From: Leptolyngbya sp. SIO1E4
GTDB lineage: Bacteria > Cyanobacteriota > Cyanobacteriia > Phormidesmidales > Phormidesmidaceae
DNA length: 64,000 bases
Assembly: GCA_010672825.2 (NCBI GenBank)
Contig: JAAHFU020000006.1
Location: 1-64,000 of the forward strand
Reading direction: 5' to 3'
Under the pieces are notes generated by a model. The model was not told the DNA's origin. It did not search any database and worked only from the letters and a program-made list of their open reading frames with translations. Positions 53,559 to 61,418 of the stretch are shown here, piece by piece. Each line of letters opens with the position of its first letter. The stretch's first letter is position 1. A program made the translations under genes and the position numbers.

Positions 53559-54213
53559 GTTTTCCAGGTTGCGTTTTGATGTCGGTTGGAGGGTTGCGAC
53601 ACTCAAACAGATGAAGCGATCGCCTCTCTGAAATAGCCGATAGGATGAGAGTTCAGAGAGGTAGAGAGTGAGCCATCACAAGTGACCCAAGTTTCATTTC
53701 AGGAGCGTTCCCAGCGTAAGTTTCGCCTCTTTTTGCCAAAAATCTGGCAATACTAGTTTTGGAAAGATTTGATAGCACCATATTAATCTAATCATTTCCG
53801 AGTTCAATTTCTTTCCAGAAATCTTTCCAGAAGTCAGAAGTATTTGATTTTTTCTGTTTTTTTCCAGACTTTCATAAGTTTGATAATCGAGTCTGCCACG
53901 ATTACTGGAATATATTCGAGAACTCGGTTGAGACCATCTTGATCTTTCGGTTTTTTGATGCGAGAAATATCTTCTCCATGTTCAATTCGAGAGCTGAAGA
54001 GTTTGGCAATCGCTCTGGGCAGCTCAACTTTTTGAAATGTCGGTTGAAACCCAAATGCTTGAAAAAGTCCCGATGGAATTGCTGCAACTCTGGTCTGATC
54101 TACTCTGTTACTCAGCGTGATTGGATAAAGTCGAGCTTAGAACCCAGTTCAATACCTCAATGCCCCTCATCCAGAATTGAGACAGGGGCTTAGAAAACTG
54201 AAGGAAGCCTTGA
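53559..54213. other. Intergenic region, no gene seen
   Basis: About 655 bp. Several short open frames without similarity to anything recognised; AT-rich stretch 53740-53930 with the repeated phrase TTTCCAGA. Nothing supportable. Confidence 0.5.
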
Positions 54214-55329
54214 CTAACCGTTATTCTTAAGCGCCCAAAAAATAAATTCATCATCCAGCAGGCCGGTTTGGATTAAAGTATCTTCAATTTGCATCAGTAT
54301 TTTAAGCCACGAGTTAGCAAAGTCATCTTGATTCGCCCTCTTAAAATCGAAATGACCTGACATATATGAGAGGATAGTACCCCCAAACCCTCTTCTCTCA
54401 AGAACTTCAAACGTTTCGGAGAATAAATCCTTCAATTTGAAGCCAGATATGGCTTCTGAAGGATCCCATGCTCTAATCGCTTCTTCAGAAGGGGGAACAT
54501 AAAAAATCCTCATGTTTTCCTGGGGGGTTGCGGGATAGTTACCCTCCTGATCTCGAGGAAAAGGTCGCAAAGTTTTAGGTAAAACAGCCAATGCAGCATT
54601 GATCCAGCGCACCTGATAATCTGGCAATTGAAAGCGAAACGGGCCATGATGCTCAACTCCAAACATAAGACCACCATTCACAAGCTTACCCTTCAGTATT
54701 TGCAAACAATTTTCAATATTTTCAATATGGTGTAAAACACCTTCAAAAATAATGAAGTCGAATATCCCGTCAAATTCTTTTAAATCTCCATTCAAATCTG
54801 CAACAATGTATTTTACATTCTTATAACCAAGCTCCTGAGATTTCTCCGCAGCTCTTGAAAGCGCTTTATCTGCAATATCGGATGCAATTATCTCGCCAGA
54901 AAATCCATTTTTACAAAGTTCACGCTCTATCCAACCCTCATTTGCACCTAATATTAGACAACGGTAACTGGTTTGAGCTTTATTTGAAGGTTTCTTTCCT
55001 ATGGCTTCTGCCAAATAATTCTGTATTGTGTAGGAAAGCCAATGGGTATTTTCATCCCCCGTAACTTTTCGCTGAATATTTTCGACACACTCGTTACAAC
55101 CTAACCAAATACCGTCATAGGTTACGGCTTCGTCAGCGTTCCACGGATTATTGGAATTAGCTTCATTCCCGTCAGGACTAGCCTCATTCTTATCAAGACT
55201 AATTTCATTCTTATCAAAACCAACCTCATCTTCAAAAGATAAGCTTTCTGATACATCGGCTATATCCTTATGAAAGTTGAAAAGCTGCCTTACATAACCG
55301 AAAACTTTTGACAATAATAAAATAATCAT
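54214..55329 (-). CDS. SAM-dependent methyltransferase, class I
   Basis: 371 residues. Rossmann motif I LILGANEGWIERELC (about 128-142), motif II GEIIASDIADKALSRAAEKS, motif III YIVADLNGD, motif IV DFIIFEGVLHHIENIENCLQ. A short N-terminal hydrophobic stretch (IILLLSKVFGYV) and a heptad-like repeat KNEISLD-KNEASPD-GNEANSN (about 38-58) precede it. CNECVEN might bind zinc. The C-terminal YVPPSEEAIRAWDPSEAISG region is typical of methyltransferases acting with sugar or peptide pathways; substrate unknown. AT-rich, isolated; probably acquired. Confidence 0.75.
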   Translation of the reverse strand: MIILLLSKVFGYVRQLFNFHKDIADVSESLSFEDEVGFDKNEISLDKNEASPDGNEANSNNPWNADEAVTYDGIWLGCNECVENIQRKVTGDENTHWLSYTIQNYLAEAIGKKPSNKAQTSYRCLILGANEGWIERELCKNGFSGEIIASDIADKALSRAAEKSQELGYKNVKYIVADLNGDLKEFDGIFDFIIFEGVLHHIENIENCLQILKGKLVNGGLMFGVEHHGPFRFQLPDYQVRWINAALAVLPKTLRPFPRDQEGNYPATPQENMRIFYVPPSEEAIRAWDPSEAISGFKLKDLFSETFEVLERRGFGGTILSYMSGHFDFKRANQDDFANSWLKILMQIEDTLIQTGLLDDEFIFWALKNNG

Positions 55330-55590
55330 AAATCTGAGAGCCTATTTCTAAAGGTATTAATCAGCTTATGAAAACCAGAACAAACTCCAACAAGACTCTT
55401 ATCATTCTTCAATCAAACGAAGAATAGACATCAAAATCTAGTTGAAGACTTCAACTCAAATTAAATAGAAGAACATTATTCTTTAGGAAACAATATTAAA
55501 ATCTTGACAATCCTTATAAAAGCGTCATCTTCAAGCGGAACTACATTATTTTCATCAGTCTTATCAACTCACTAATATGGGTGTTTCGAA

Positions 55591-55767
55591 ACGGTAGGTC
55601 TATCAACAGGAATCACCCGTCCTGAAGCGCCAATTGGGGTACTGTGGACAGAAATAGTGGGCATGGTGCTAGGACGACTGGAGTTCTTTACCGTGATCAT
55701 CGGCGGCACACAGTTGTTGCAAGATGGAATGACGCTAGTTCTCAAAAATCTATTCGGTAGCGATTAG
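55591..55767 (+). pseudogene. C-terminal remnant of a TrkH/KtrB potassium transporter
   Basis: 58 codons open to 55767: TVGLSTGITRPEAPIGVLWT then EIVGMVLGRLEFFTVIIGGT, the last pore-loop and transmembrane segment of TrkH/KtrB subunits (LSTGIT, GRLEFF). No start codon and no upstream part; a remnant. Confidence 0.7.
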
Positions 55768-55797
55768 AGGAAAATCCAGCCAAAACTTATGTTGCCA

Positions 55798-56862
55798 TCA
55801 ATCCACTGTAAGGCTCGTGGGGAGAGAGTCCCCTTCAGCGAACACCACATCCGCTTGTTCTGTGCCATCTCTCTGTGCTGACTCCAATAACTCCACAATT
55901 GAACCTCCACTATGGAGTCTGCGAATCGCTTCAGCAAACAGTGGTGTGGTATCCAGAATCTTGAGTTTGTCCTTCACAGCACCTGACGTCAAACGGAAGG
56001 GTGAAATTGTATTAGTAATGACAATTTGATCGAGATTTGGGGTTGCCAAAATCTGGTTGGATTCCTCAGCAAAAACACCATGGGAGGCGGCTGCATAGAC
56101 TTTGATTGCGCCTTGGTGATGACAGGCATTCGCTGTTCGAGCTAACGTCGTGCCGCTACTGATCAGGTCATCAATGATAATTGCAATGCGACCTTGGATG
56201 TCACCGGCAATCATTTCCCCGGAAACGACACCCGCGCTGCGATATTTCTCGGTAAAGGCAATGGGAATGTCTTGATGTAGCTTATCGCTGAGAACGCTTC
56301 GAAAGGCTTCAGCCCGCTTGACACCACCAAAATCAGGCGACACTACAACAGCCTCGTCATCGCGCACCAGTGGAGCAAAATGATGCACAAAGATGGTTTT
56401 CCCTTCCAAATGCTCAGTCGGGCATCGAAAGGCATTTTGAAAAGCTGCTAGGTTATGGACATCTAGAGTGACAACGAGATCGCATCCTATCGCCTCAAAA
56501 AGATAGGCCATATATCGGGTCGTCACCGGATCGCGGAATTTTGTTTTGCGATCTTTGCGGGCGTAGCAGAGATAAGGAACTACAGCGGTTACTCGCGCAG
56601 CGGAGGCATCCTTAAGTGCCCCAATAAAAAAGAGCAAGCGGCAGAGTTTATCGTTGACGCTGGCATGAGGCTCACCGTAAAGCGATTGGATGACGTAAAC
56701 ATCCTGTCCACGCACATTGATGAGCGATCTCGTCTTATGCTCACCATCTTCAAAATCCCGTTCTTTATGGGGGCTCAGAGCAATACCCAGATGCTCAGCA
56801 ACACGTTCACCGAAGTACCGACTGGCATTGAGGCTAAAAAGCTTAATGGCTGAATTGTTCAT
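55798..56862 (-). CDS. prs: Ribose-phosphate pyrophosphokinase
   Basis: 354 residues. Transfers pyrophosphate from ATP to ribose 5-phosphate, giving PRPP for nucleotide, His and Trp synthesis. [20 protein letters not shown] (about 37-56), [20 protein letters not shown] (flexible loop), [14 protein letters not shown], and the PRPP loop [19 protein letters not shown] (about 231-249). A C-terminal tail of about 30 residues exceeds the 315-residue classical form, so it may be a second, condition-specific Prs. Its direct-repeat promoter lies about 45 bp upstream. Confidence 0.9.
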   Translation of the reverse strand: MNNSAIKLFSLNASRYFGERVAEHLGIALSPHKERDFEDGEHKTRSLINVRGQDVYVIQSLYGEPHASVNDKLCRLLFFIGALKDASAARVTAVVPYLCYARKDRKTKFRDPVTTRYMAYLFEAIGCDLVVTLDVHNLAAFQNAFRCPTEHLEGKTIFVHHFAPLVRDDEAVVVSPDFGGVKRAEAFRSVLSDKLHQDIPIAFTEKYRSAGVVSGEMIAGDIQGRIAIIIDDLISSGTTLARTANACHHQGAIKVYAAASHGVFAEESNQILATPNLDQIVITNTISPFRLTSGAVKDKLKILDTTPLFAEAIRRLHSGGSIVELLESAQRDGTEQADVVFAEGDSLPTSLTVD

Positions 56863-56891
56863 AGCAGGTCTCCTAATCAGCCTTTATAGCC

Positions 56892-56922
56892 AGCGTAGAA
56901 CGGAGATCTGAGGAAATCGTGA
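56892..56922 (-). promoter_or_regulatory. Direct-repeat promoter, site 15 (prs)
   Basis: Gene strand: TCACGATTTCCTCA (56922-56909), 11 nt, TACGCT (56897-56892). Leader about 25 nt. Confidence 0.8.
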
Positions 56923-56968
56923 GGGGTTACCTACCATAAAGTCCTCAGCGTGTTTGCGGCATTACTCT

Positions 56969-57304
56969 TTACATTGAGGCCAGTTCTAGAAATGCGATCG
57001 CATCGCAAACATCATCTCGCAGATGCTCATCCATCTGATCGGCTAGCTTCAGTTCATCTTCCAGCAGAATAGCTATTGCACTACGAACAGGTCCCTTATG
57101 CTTCGGCAACCTCAAGGCTTCAGGTATACCCTCAGGCATCATAGCTGCTCGGTCTGACACATCTGTCAATTCATAGCTGGGATCTAAGGGAGTCTTGTTT
57201 GGACGAGGAGTTGCCTTCGCCTCGGCCTGCATATTCCAAGGATCTGGCACTGGCGAAAATACTGAGTCGTGGGAAGCATCTTGGGGCCTGATAACGGACG
57301 ACAT
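56969..57304 (-). CDS. Hypothetical cyanobacterial protein
   Basis: 111 residues; Pro/Asp-rich disordered first half (SPVPDPWNMQAEAKATPRPN) and an alpha-helical acidic second half (SAIAILLEDELKLADQMDEH, DDVCDAIAFLELAS). Not recognised. Lies upstream of prs on the same strand but has no direct-repeat promoter of its own. Confidence 0.5.
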   Translation of the reverse strand: MSSVIRPQDASHDSVFSPVPDPWNMQAEAKATPRPNKTPLDPSYELTDVSDRAAMMPEGIPEALRLPKHKGPVRSAIAILLEDELKLADQMDEHLRDDVCDAIAFLELASM

Positions 57305-57610
57305 AATGCCCCTCCTACATTCAATTAATTGTTTACTGAGGGCTCAGCCGCTTCTTTCACAGCATCGAATAAAATCCCTCTACCTTCAATATAACAGCCC
57401 AAAAGTTACTGCTCTGACAAGAAGTATTTCTCTGAAAATCAGGATTAAAAGCGGATACAAATGGATGATGAAAGCTCCCACGCAAAACGAACTGATTCTA
57501 GATATTTGATGATAGGCATCCCCGCAATCGGTGTACTTCATCTTGCCAAGCTAACGGTTATCAATTCAGGCTCTAGATGAGTTAAATCAATACAATTTAA
57601 AGGGCGACAT

Positions 57611-58916
57611 CCTTGGTGGTGCAGAAAACTTTTGAGAGTCTCACGCTGAGAATCTGACTACTTTTGAGAATTCAATGCGAGTGTCTAAAGTCTCTCGTTT
57701 GCGCTTCGAGGCGCAAGCAGGGGGAGGATTAGCCTGAGGCAACCGTTTGAGCAGAGGCAACATTAAGCGGTGATAACTGAGTCTGGCGCATTCTCTGAGG
57801 CCCAGTTGCAGCAAACTCAATCCTCGCTGTCCGTGCCAATCAAGCATCGCCCGCCGTCCTTGTTGAACCAGCATCACACCCAAGATGACCGCAATCAGAT
57901 AGGCGGTATCGAGCAGCATAAATAGACGAGTGAGGACTGGGGCCTCCCGCAGTCCGGATTGCAATACCTCAAAGGCCGCTGACTTGTAGTCTTTGAAATG
58001 CGGTTCAATACCGCCAAAGCGCTCACCGTAGAGCGCAAAGGTTTGCAGAGACGGGGACTGGTTGGACAAGACGGCCCAAGCCTCCCCCGCGATGGGGACA
58101 TGCGCCGTGGCGAGATGCGCCGTCAACTCATCGCCAACGGTGATTGCCTCGAAGAGGTAGGCCTGCTGTACGGGTGGGAGTAGTTGCGCGACAGTCCGAG
58201 TGTTGCCCGAGACTAAAGTGACCTGTAAATCAGATTTCACGCGCAGTGCCCAATGCCATCCCTGCTGCTGGAGCCAGCGCAACAACTCGCGATGCTGGAA
58301 CCCCCGGTCTGCTAGAAACATGACCTGACAGCCCGCAGGTAGGACCGCCTTGGCGGTTTCTAAAACTTCCCGGTAATCCGCAAAGCCAACGGTGGCGCTG
58401 CCGTGCTCTAAAACAACTTGAGCCAGGGTCAAAGAGCGACCGCCCCAGGCCAGGCACACTTCAATGAGGCAGAATTGATCCCACAGCATGCTGGTATCCA
58501 AGACCAGGGTGACCGTTGTCTCCTCAAAGCCTTCCAGCATCGCTTGCAGAAGCGGAACATAGAAGCGTTCAGCACTGATAGAGTCGTTGTGTAGCAAGTA
58601 AGCCAGACGCTCTAGATGAGCCCGCGCACTACACCCACGATGCGATAGATAGGGAATCCATTTTCCCAAAACGGCACTTTGCGATTGCAGGATGGCGGCG
58701 ACCGCCTCGGCAACGCCTTGCAGATGGCGGCGATCTTGGGGGCTGGCCCACTGACCCAGTTGGTCGTGCAATTGACGATACAGTAAAGGAGTCTCCATGT
58801 AGATGCTGGTAAGTTGGGGAACTTGAGCATCTCATGGAGCGCTCACTTCACCAATCTTGTCTCATCTGAGACTCACTAATTTTCAGGGCTTTCAGGACTT
58901 TTCTGCACCACTAAGG
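57611..58916 (-). mobile_element. IS4-family insertion sequence
   Basis: 1306 bp, inverted ends CCTTGGTGGTGCAGAAAACT and, on the other strand, CCTTAGTGGTGCAGAAAAGT (2 mismatches in 20), flanked by the 8-bp target duplication GGCGACAT (57603-57610 and 58917-58924). Inserted in the left terminal repeat of the MITE-like element. Confidence 0.9.
57641..58798 (-). CDS. IS4-family transposase
   Basis: 385 residues, intact. DDE features: first Asp in TLVLDTSMLWDQFCLIEVCL (about 98-117), second Asp in VMFLADRGFQHRELLRWL (about 180), and YGERFGGIEPHFKDYKSAAF (about 258-277), which is the Y-2-R-3-E-6-K-like signature with E in GIEPHFKDYK. Helical C terminus. Assignment to IS4 rests on these motifs and the 8-bp target duplication. 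Confidence 0.85.
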   Translation of the reverse strand: METPLLYRQLHDQLGQWASPQDRRHLQGVAEAVAAILQSQSAVLGKWIPYLSHRGCSARAHLERLAYLLHNDSISAERFYVPLLQAMLEGFEETTVTLVLDTSMLWDQFCLIEVCLAWGGRSLTLAQVVLEHGSATVGFADYREVLETAKAVLPAGCQVMFLADRGFQHRELLRWLQQQGWHWALRVKSDLQVTLVSGNTRTVAQLLPPVQQAYLFEAITVGDELTAHLATAHVPIAGEAWAVLSNQSPSLQTFALYGERFGGIEPHFKDYKSAAFEVLQSGLREAPVLTRLFMLLDTAYLIAVILGVMLVQQGRRAMLDWHGQRGLSLLQLGLRECARLSYHRLMLPLLKRLPQANPPPACASKRKRETLDTRIEFSKVVRFSA

Positions 58917-59203
58917 GGCGACATCTTCCCTTTGGACTTTGGACAAATTTGCGAGGATCATGGGTCGAACTGAATTTCTGAAAACCTTGTATAAAAAGCT
59001 TTGTAGCGATTCTTGGCCTGTCGAAAAGCTTTGATTTGGGAGATATCTGGGAGTTGGACAAAATTGGCTTGAGCCTCAAAATCTCGAATATCTCCAATCT
59101 GAGAGCTTCCTGGTGGCTGGAACCACCGGAAACTCGTTAAATTAGTGATTCCTGCAGGTGCCTTTTTGTCCAAAGTCCAGTTCCCTCGATATCGCCCTTT
59201 AAA

Positions 59204-59370
59204 CGCTCCTTATTGAGTTTTTCAATGGTTCCCTCCTGAACCTTCCTACTTGGAATCATGAGCACACAGTTCGCACAATCACCTTCACATAGCCGCTTCT
59301 TGCTAGATCCTTAGTTTGGCCTTGCCGGTGTCGGTGTTGCCATTTCTTCCTAAGAGAGATTGGATCTCTG
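59204..59370 (-). ncRNA. Candidate structured small RNA, copy B (3' end cut by MITE)
   Basis: Minus-strand homologue of 29988-30163. The 5' hairpin is AGAGAT/ATCTCT (59369-59355): position kept, sequence changed on both sides. Then GGCAAGGCCAAACTAAGGAT, CTAGCAAGAAGCGGCTATG (TAGC/GCTA pairing kept), GTGCGAACTG and the identical hairpin GGTTCAGGAGGGAACC. The MITE begins at 59203, just where copy A enters its terminator stem, so copy B lacks the terminator. Divergent from the DUF4278 gene at 59643, as in copy A. Confidence 0.5.
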
Positions 59371-59378
59371 ATTTTTAG

Positions 59379-59418
59379 TTTCCATCACAGAACATTCATT
59401 TCCATCACAGAACATTCA
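59379..59418. repeat. 20-bp tandem repeat upstream of RNA B
   Basis: TTTCCATCACAGAACATTCA twice head to tail (59379-59398, 59399-59418), in the presumed promoter region of candidate RNA B. Confidence 0.9.
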
Positions 59419-59642
59419 ATGGTGCTGCCGTATTGGTGATGGAGTCGTAACGCTTTGTGTATCTTTCATGGCGAAGTGTTGAAAATCGCAAGTCTCGACA
59501 AAATGTATCGTAAAATACAGGTGTGAAGAAGAAATCGTTCATCTCTCTGGTTTAGTGGTGTGAGCGATGGAATAGCAGAGAGACGGAAGTAGGGATTGTC
59601 CCGAAGGAACGCGCCTCAACTCACTTCAAGGAGGCAGGGACT

Positions 59643-60149
59643 ATGCAACTCACTTATCGCGGTGCTCACTACACTTATGCACCCAATCCCGTTCCCAAGT
59701 TTGGTTCAATATTGGCAACTGGGATCTATCGGGGTGCTCCAGTATCCTTCCGGGCATTGGCAGAAATGCCTGAACAACCCAGGTTTAGTTTGAAGTGGCG
59801 AGGTGTGCCCTATCGGAGTGGTCCTAAAGTCCATAGGGTTCAGTCGACTGGGCCAGCAGCCACACCTGCAATGACGGCAACTGCGCCAGTGGCTACATCT
59901 GAGCCCAGCACCCCCTTGACACATGAATCCGCAATAGCAACCTCCAAGCTCAGTATTCTTGAACGAGCCAGAACGCTCTTTATTCGCCGCCACCAAAAAG
60001 TTCGGCAGCGGGAACAATCGATGCTAGCTCGTTTAGATGAAGAGGTCGGGCTAGCTGCTAAGGATGCCGCTAACTACGAAAGCCAAGTTCAAGGCAAGGT
60101 GCCTCATGACTTTGCCGGATATGACCGGAGTGGCACAGCCATGAGCTAA
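59643..60149 (+). CDS. DUF4278 protein with long C-terminal extension (copy 2)
   Basis: 168 residues; AAGGAGG ten bases before the ATG. The DUF4278 repeats QLTYRGAHYTYAPN (residues 2-15) and SLKWRGVPYRSGPK (about 49-62) match copy 1. Copy 2 adds about 105 residues: a Thr/Ala/Pro linker and a basic helical part (LERARTLFIRRHQKVRQREQ). No direct-repeat promoter was found, in contrast to copy 1, but the divergent structured-RNA candidate is shared. Function unknown. Confidence 0.8.
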   Translation: MQLTYRGAHYTYAPNPVPKFGSILATGIYRGAPVSFRALAEMPEQPRFSLKWRGVPYRSGPKVHRVQSTGPAATPAMTATAPVATSEPSTPLTHESAIATSKLSILERARTLFIRRHQKVRQREQSMLARLDEEVGLAAKDAANYESQVQGKVPHDFAGYDRSGTAMS

Positions 60150-60399
60150 GGTTCCCTAAGGCAGATCCGTCTTATGCCCTGTCTGCTTCATATCCAGGAC
60201 TTGGGCTAGTCTGATTTCCAGATAGGGTTACAAGTTATATTTGCCGCGATAGGGCAGGGCCCGATGTCATGTGGCATTGGGCTTTTGTCTAATAATGAAC
60301 TGTGATGACTCTTTGCAGCGATATCGGTACCGGAGCTTCCATTAATCCTAATAGAATTAATCTTGCTGATGCAAAGACGCCTTGAGAACACATGCATCT

Positions 60400-60430
60400 T
60401 CACAATTCCCTCAGCTTATTTTCCTATTCT
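60400..60430 (+). promoter_or_regulatory. Direct-repeat promoter, site 16 (Hsp20 remnant, then GlcG-like gene)
   Basis: TCACAATTCCCTCA (60400-60413), 11 nt, TATTCT (60425-60430). The transcript would run through the Hsp20 remnant to the gene at 60683. Confidence 0.75.
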
Positions 60431-60434
60431 GACA

Positions 60435-60551
60435 ATGGAAGTTCTTTCCTGGCTTGTGAAAGATCAAGTAGCTACTGAATACAAAGATGGTGTTCTCAGT
60501 CTTACAATCCCGAAGTCTCAAGAAGAAGCTACTAAGGTCAAGGTTGCCTAA
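60435..60551 (+). pseudogene. Small heat-shock protein (Hsp20), C-terminal remnant
   Basis: From about 60455: VATEYKDGVLSLTIPKSQEE then ATKVKVA and stop, the end of an alpha-crystallin domain (YKDGVL-L-L-PK). The ATG at 60435 falls on the predicted transcription start, so it is probably not translated. A deletion has apparently joined promoter 16 to the hsp20 end. Confidence 0.7.
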
Positions 60552-60682
60552 CACTTGATGCTTGTAGGGCTTCAAGTTATTGACAGCCTTAAGTGGATAG
60601 CGACAAGCCGCCTTGCAAACATGATCGTTTATGAGGCGGTCACTGCGTATGTCAATTTGTGTAATGGCAAGAGGAGAGAACC

Positions 60683-61099
60683 ATGGATATTCAATACGCT
60701 GAAGCTCAATCGCTTGTGGAAGCGGCTATGACGATCGCTCGGGAACGTAATGTCGCCGTCTCGGTTGCTGTTGTTGATACCCATGGTGACCTGGTTGCTT
60801 ATGGTCGGATGGATCAGGCAACCGTACAATCAGGGGTGTTAGCTCGGGCAAAAGCATATACGGCTGCCCGTGAGCGCATTCCCTCGTCTCAGGTGGGGCA
60901 ATGGGCTCAGAAGACTGGGAAGGACATGGGTTACTGGGTAGATCCCCAAATTACTGGAATGGCCGGAGGGCTACCGATCTTACTGAATCATAGGATGATT
61001 GGTGGGATGGGGATCAGTGGCCTCAGTGAGGAGGAGGATGAACAGCTTGTACAGGAGGCGATCAATCGCTGCTACCTGCAGGAGAATCGGGACTCATAA
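60683..61099 (+). CDS. GlcG/HbpS family (DUF336) protein
   Basis: 138 residues, GAGGAGAG before the ATG. Whole GlcG/HbpS domain: AEAQSLVEAAMTIARERNVA, VSVAVVDTHGDLVAYGRMD, VLARAKAYTAARERIPSSQV, GGLPILLNHRMIGGMGISGL, EDEQLVQEAINRC. HbpS of Streptomyces binds heme and senses oxidative stress with a two-component partner; for most members the role is unknown. Downstream of promoter 16. Confidence 0.85.
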   Translation: MDIQYAEAQSLVEAAMTIARERNVAVSVAVVDTHGDLVAYGRMDQATVQSGVLARAKAYTAARERIPSSQVGQWAQKTGKDMGYWVDPQITGMAGGLPILLNHRMIGGMGISGLSEEEDEQLVQEAINRCYLQENRDS

Positions 61100-61141
61100 A
61101 GCGCGCATGTTGATTCATGAACTTAACTGTTAGCGAACCGA

Positions 61142-61258
61142 TTAAAAGTCAAACTGGATGCCCCCGGCAAACATGCCCCTTTCATCATCGCTAAACACAT
61201 CTTCCACCCGCAGGTACAAACCCGACCCATTGGGTTCCCCAAGTGCCTGCGGTTTGGA
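61142..61258 (-). pseudogene. C-terminal fragment of a probable outer-membrane protein
   Basis: Frame reads PQALGEPNGSGLYLRVEDVF then SDDERGMFAGGIQFDF and stop: amphipathic strand and terminal Phe as in beta-barrel proteins. The frame stays open upstream but without recognisable homology or start, and it overlaps an antisense open stretch (61290-61402, EIHSFYTSYDRTGKPFDPNE). A remnant at best. Confidence 0.35.
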
Positions 61259-61418
61259 TAGTGCGTTGGCAACCCTAACAGAGCAGTTGTGACAAAACCC
61301 AAAGAAATCCACTCCTTTTACACTTCCTACGACAGAACTGGAAAGCCATTCGACCCAAATGAGATCGAGGCTGTTGTTGCTGATATTGATTTCGCCCGTT
61401 GATCACCAGTTCAGTTTG

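Larger units (their letters stand above)
57596..59203. mobile_element. MITE-like element (about 294 bp) interrupted by an IS4-family IS
   Basis: Ends are inverted copies: TTTAAAGGGCGACAT (from 57596) continuing after the IS as CTTCCCTTTGGACTTTGG (58925 on), against TTTAAAGGGCGATATCGAGG and TGGACTTTGGACAAA read inward from 59203. About 38-bp imperfect terminal inverted repeats, no transposase of its own. Without the IS (57611-58916) and its 8-bp duplication it is about 294 bp. Its right end abuts candidate RNA B. Confidence 0.7.

Noticed and set aside
59379-59418. Two 20-bp direct repeats, considered as the start of a CRISPR array
   Set aside because: Head to tail with no spacer and only two units; no cas genes. 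A simple tandem duplication.
61290-61402. Plus-strand open stretch EIHSFYTSYDRTGKPFDPNE as a small gene
   Set aside because: No start with a ribosome-binding site, antisense to another open frame, no family recognised.
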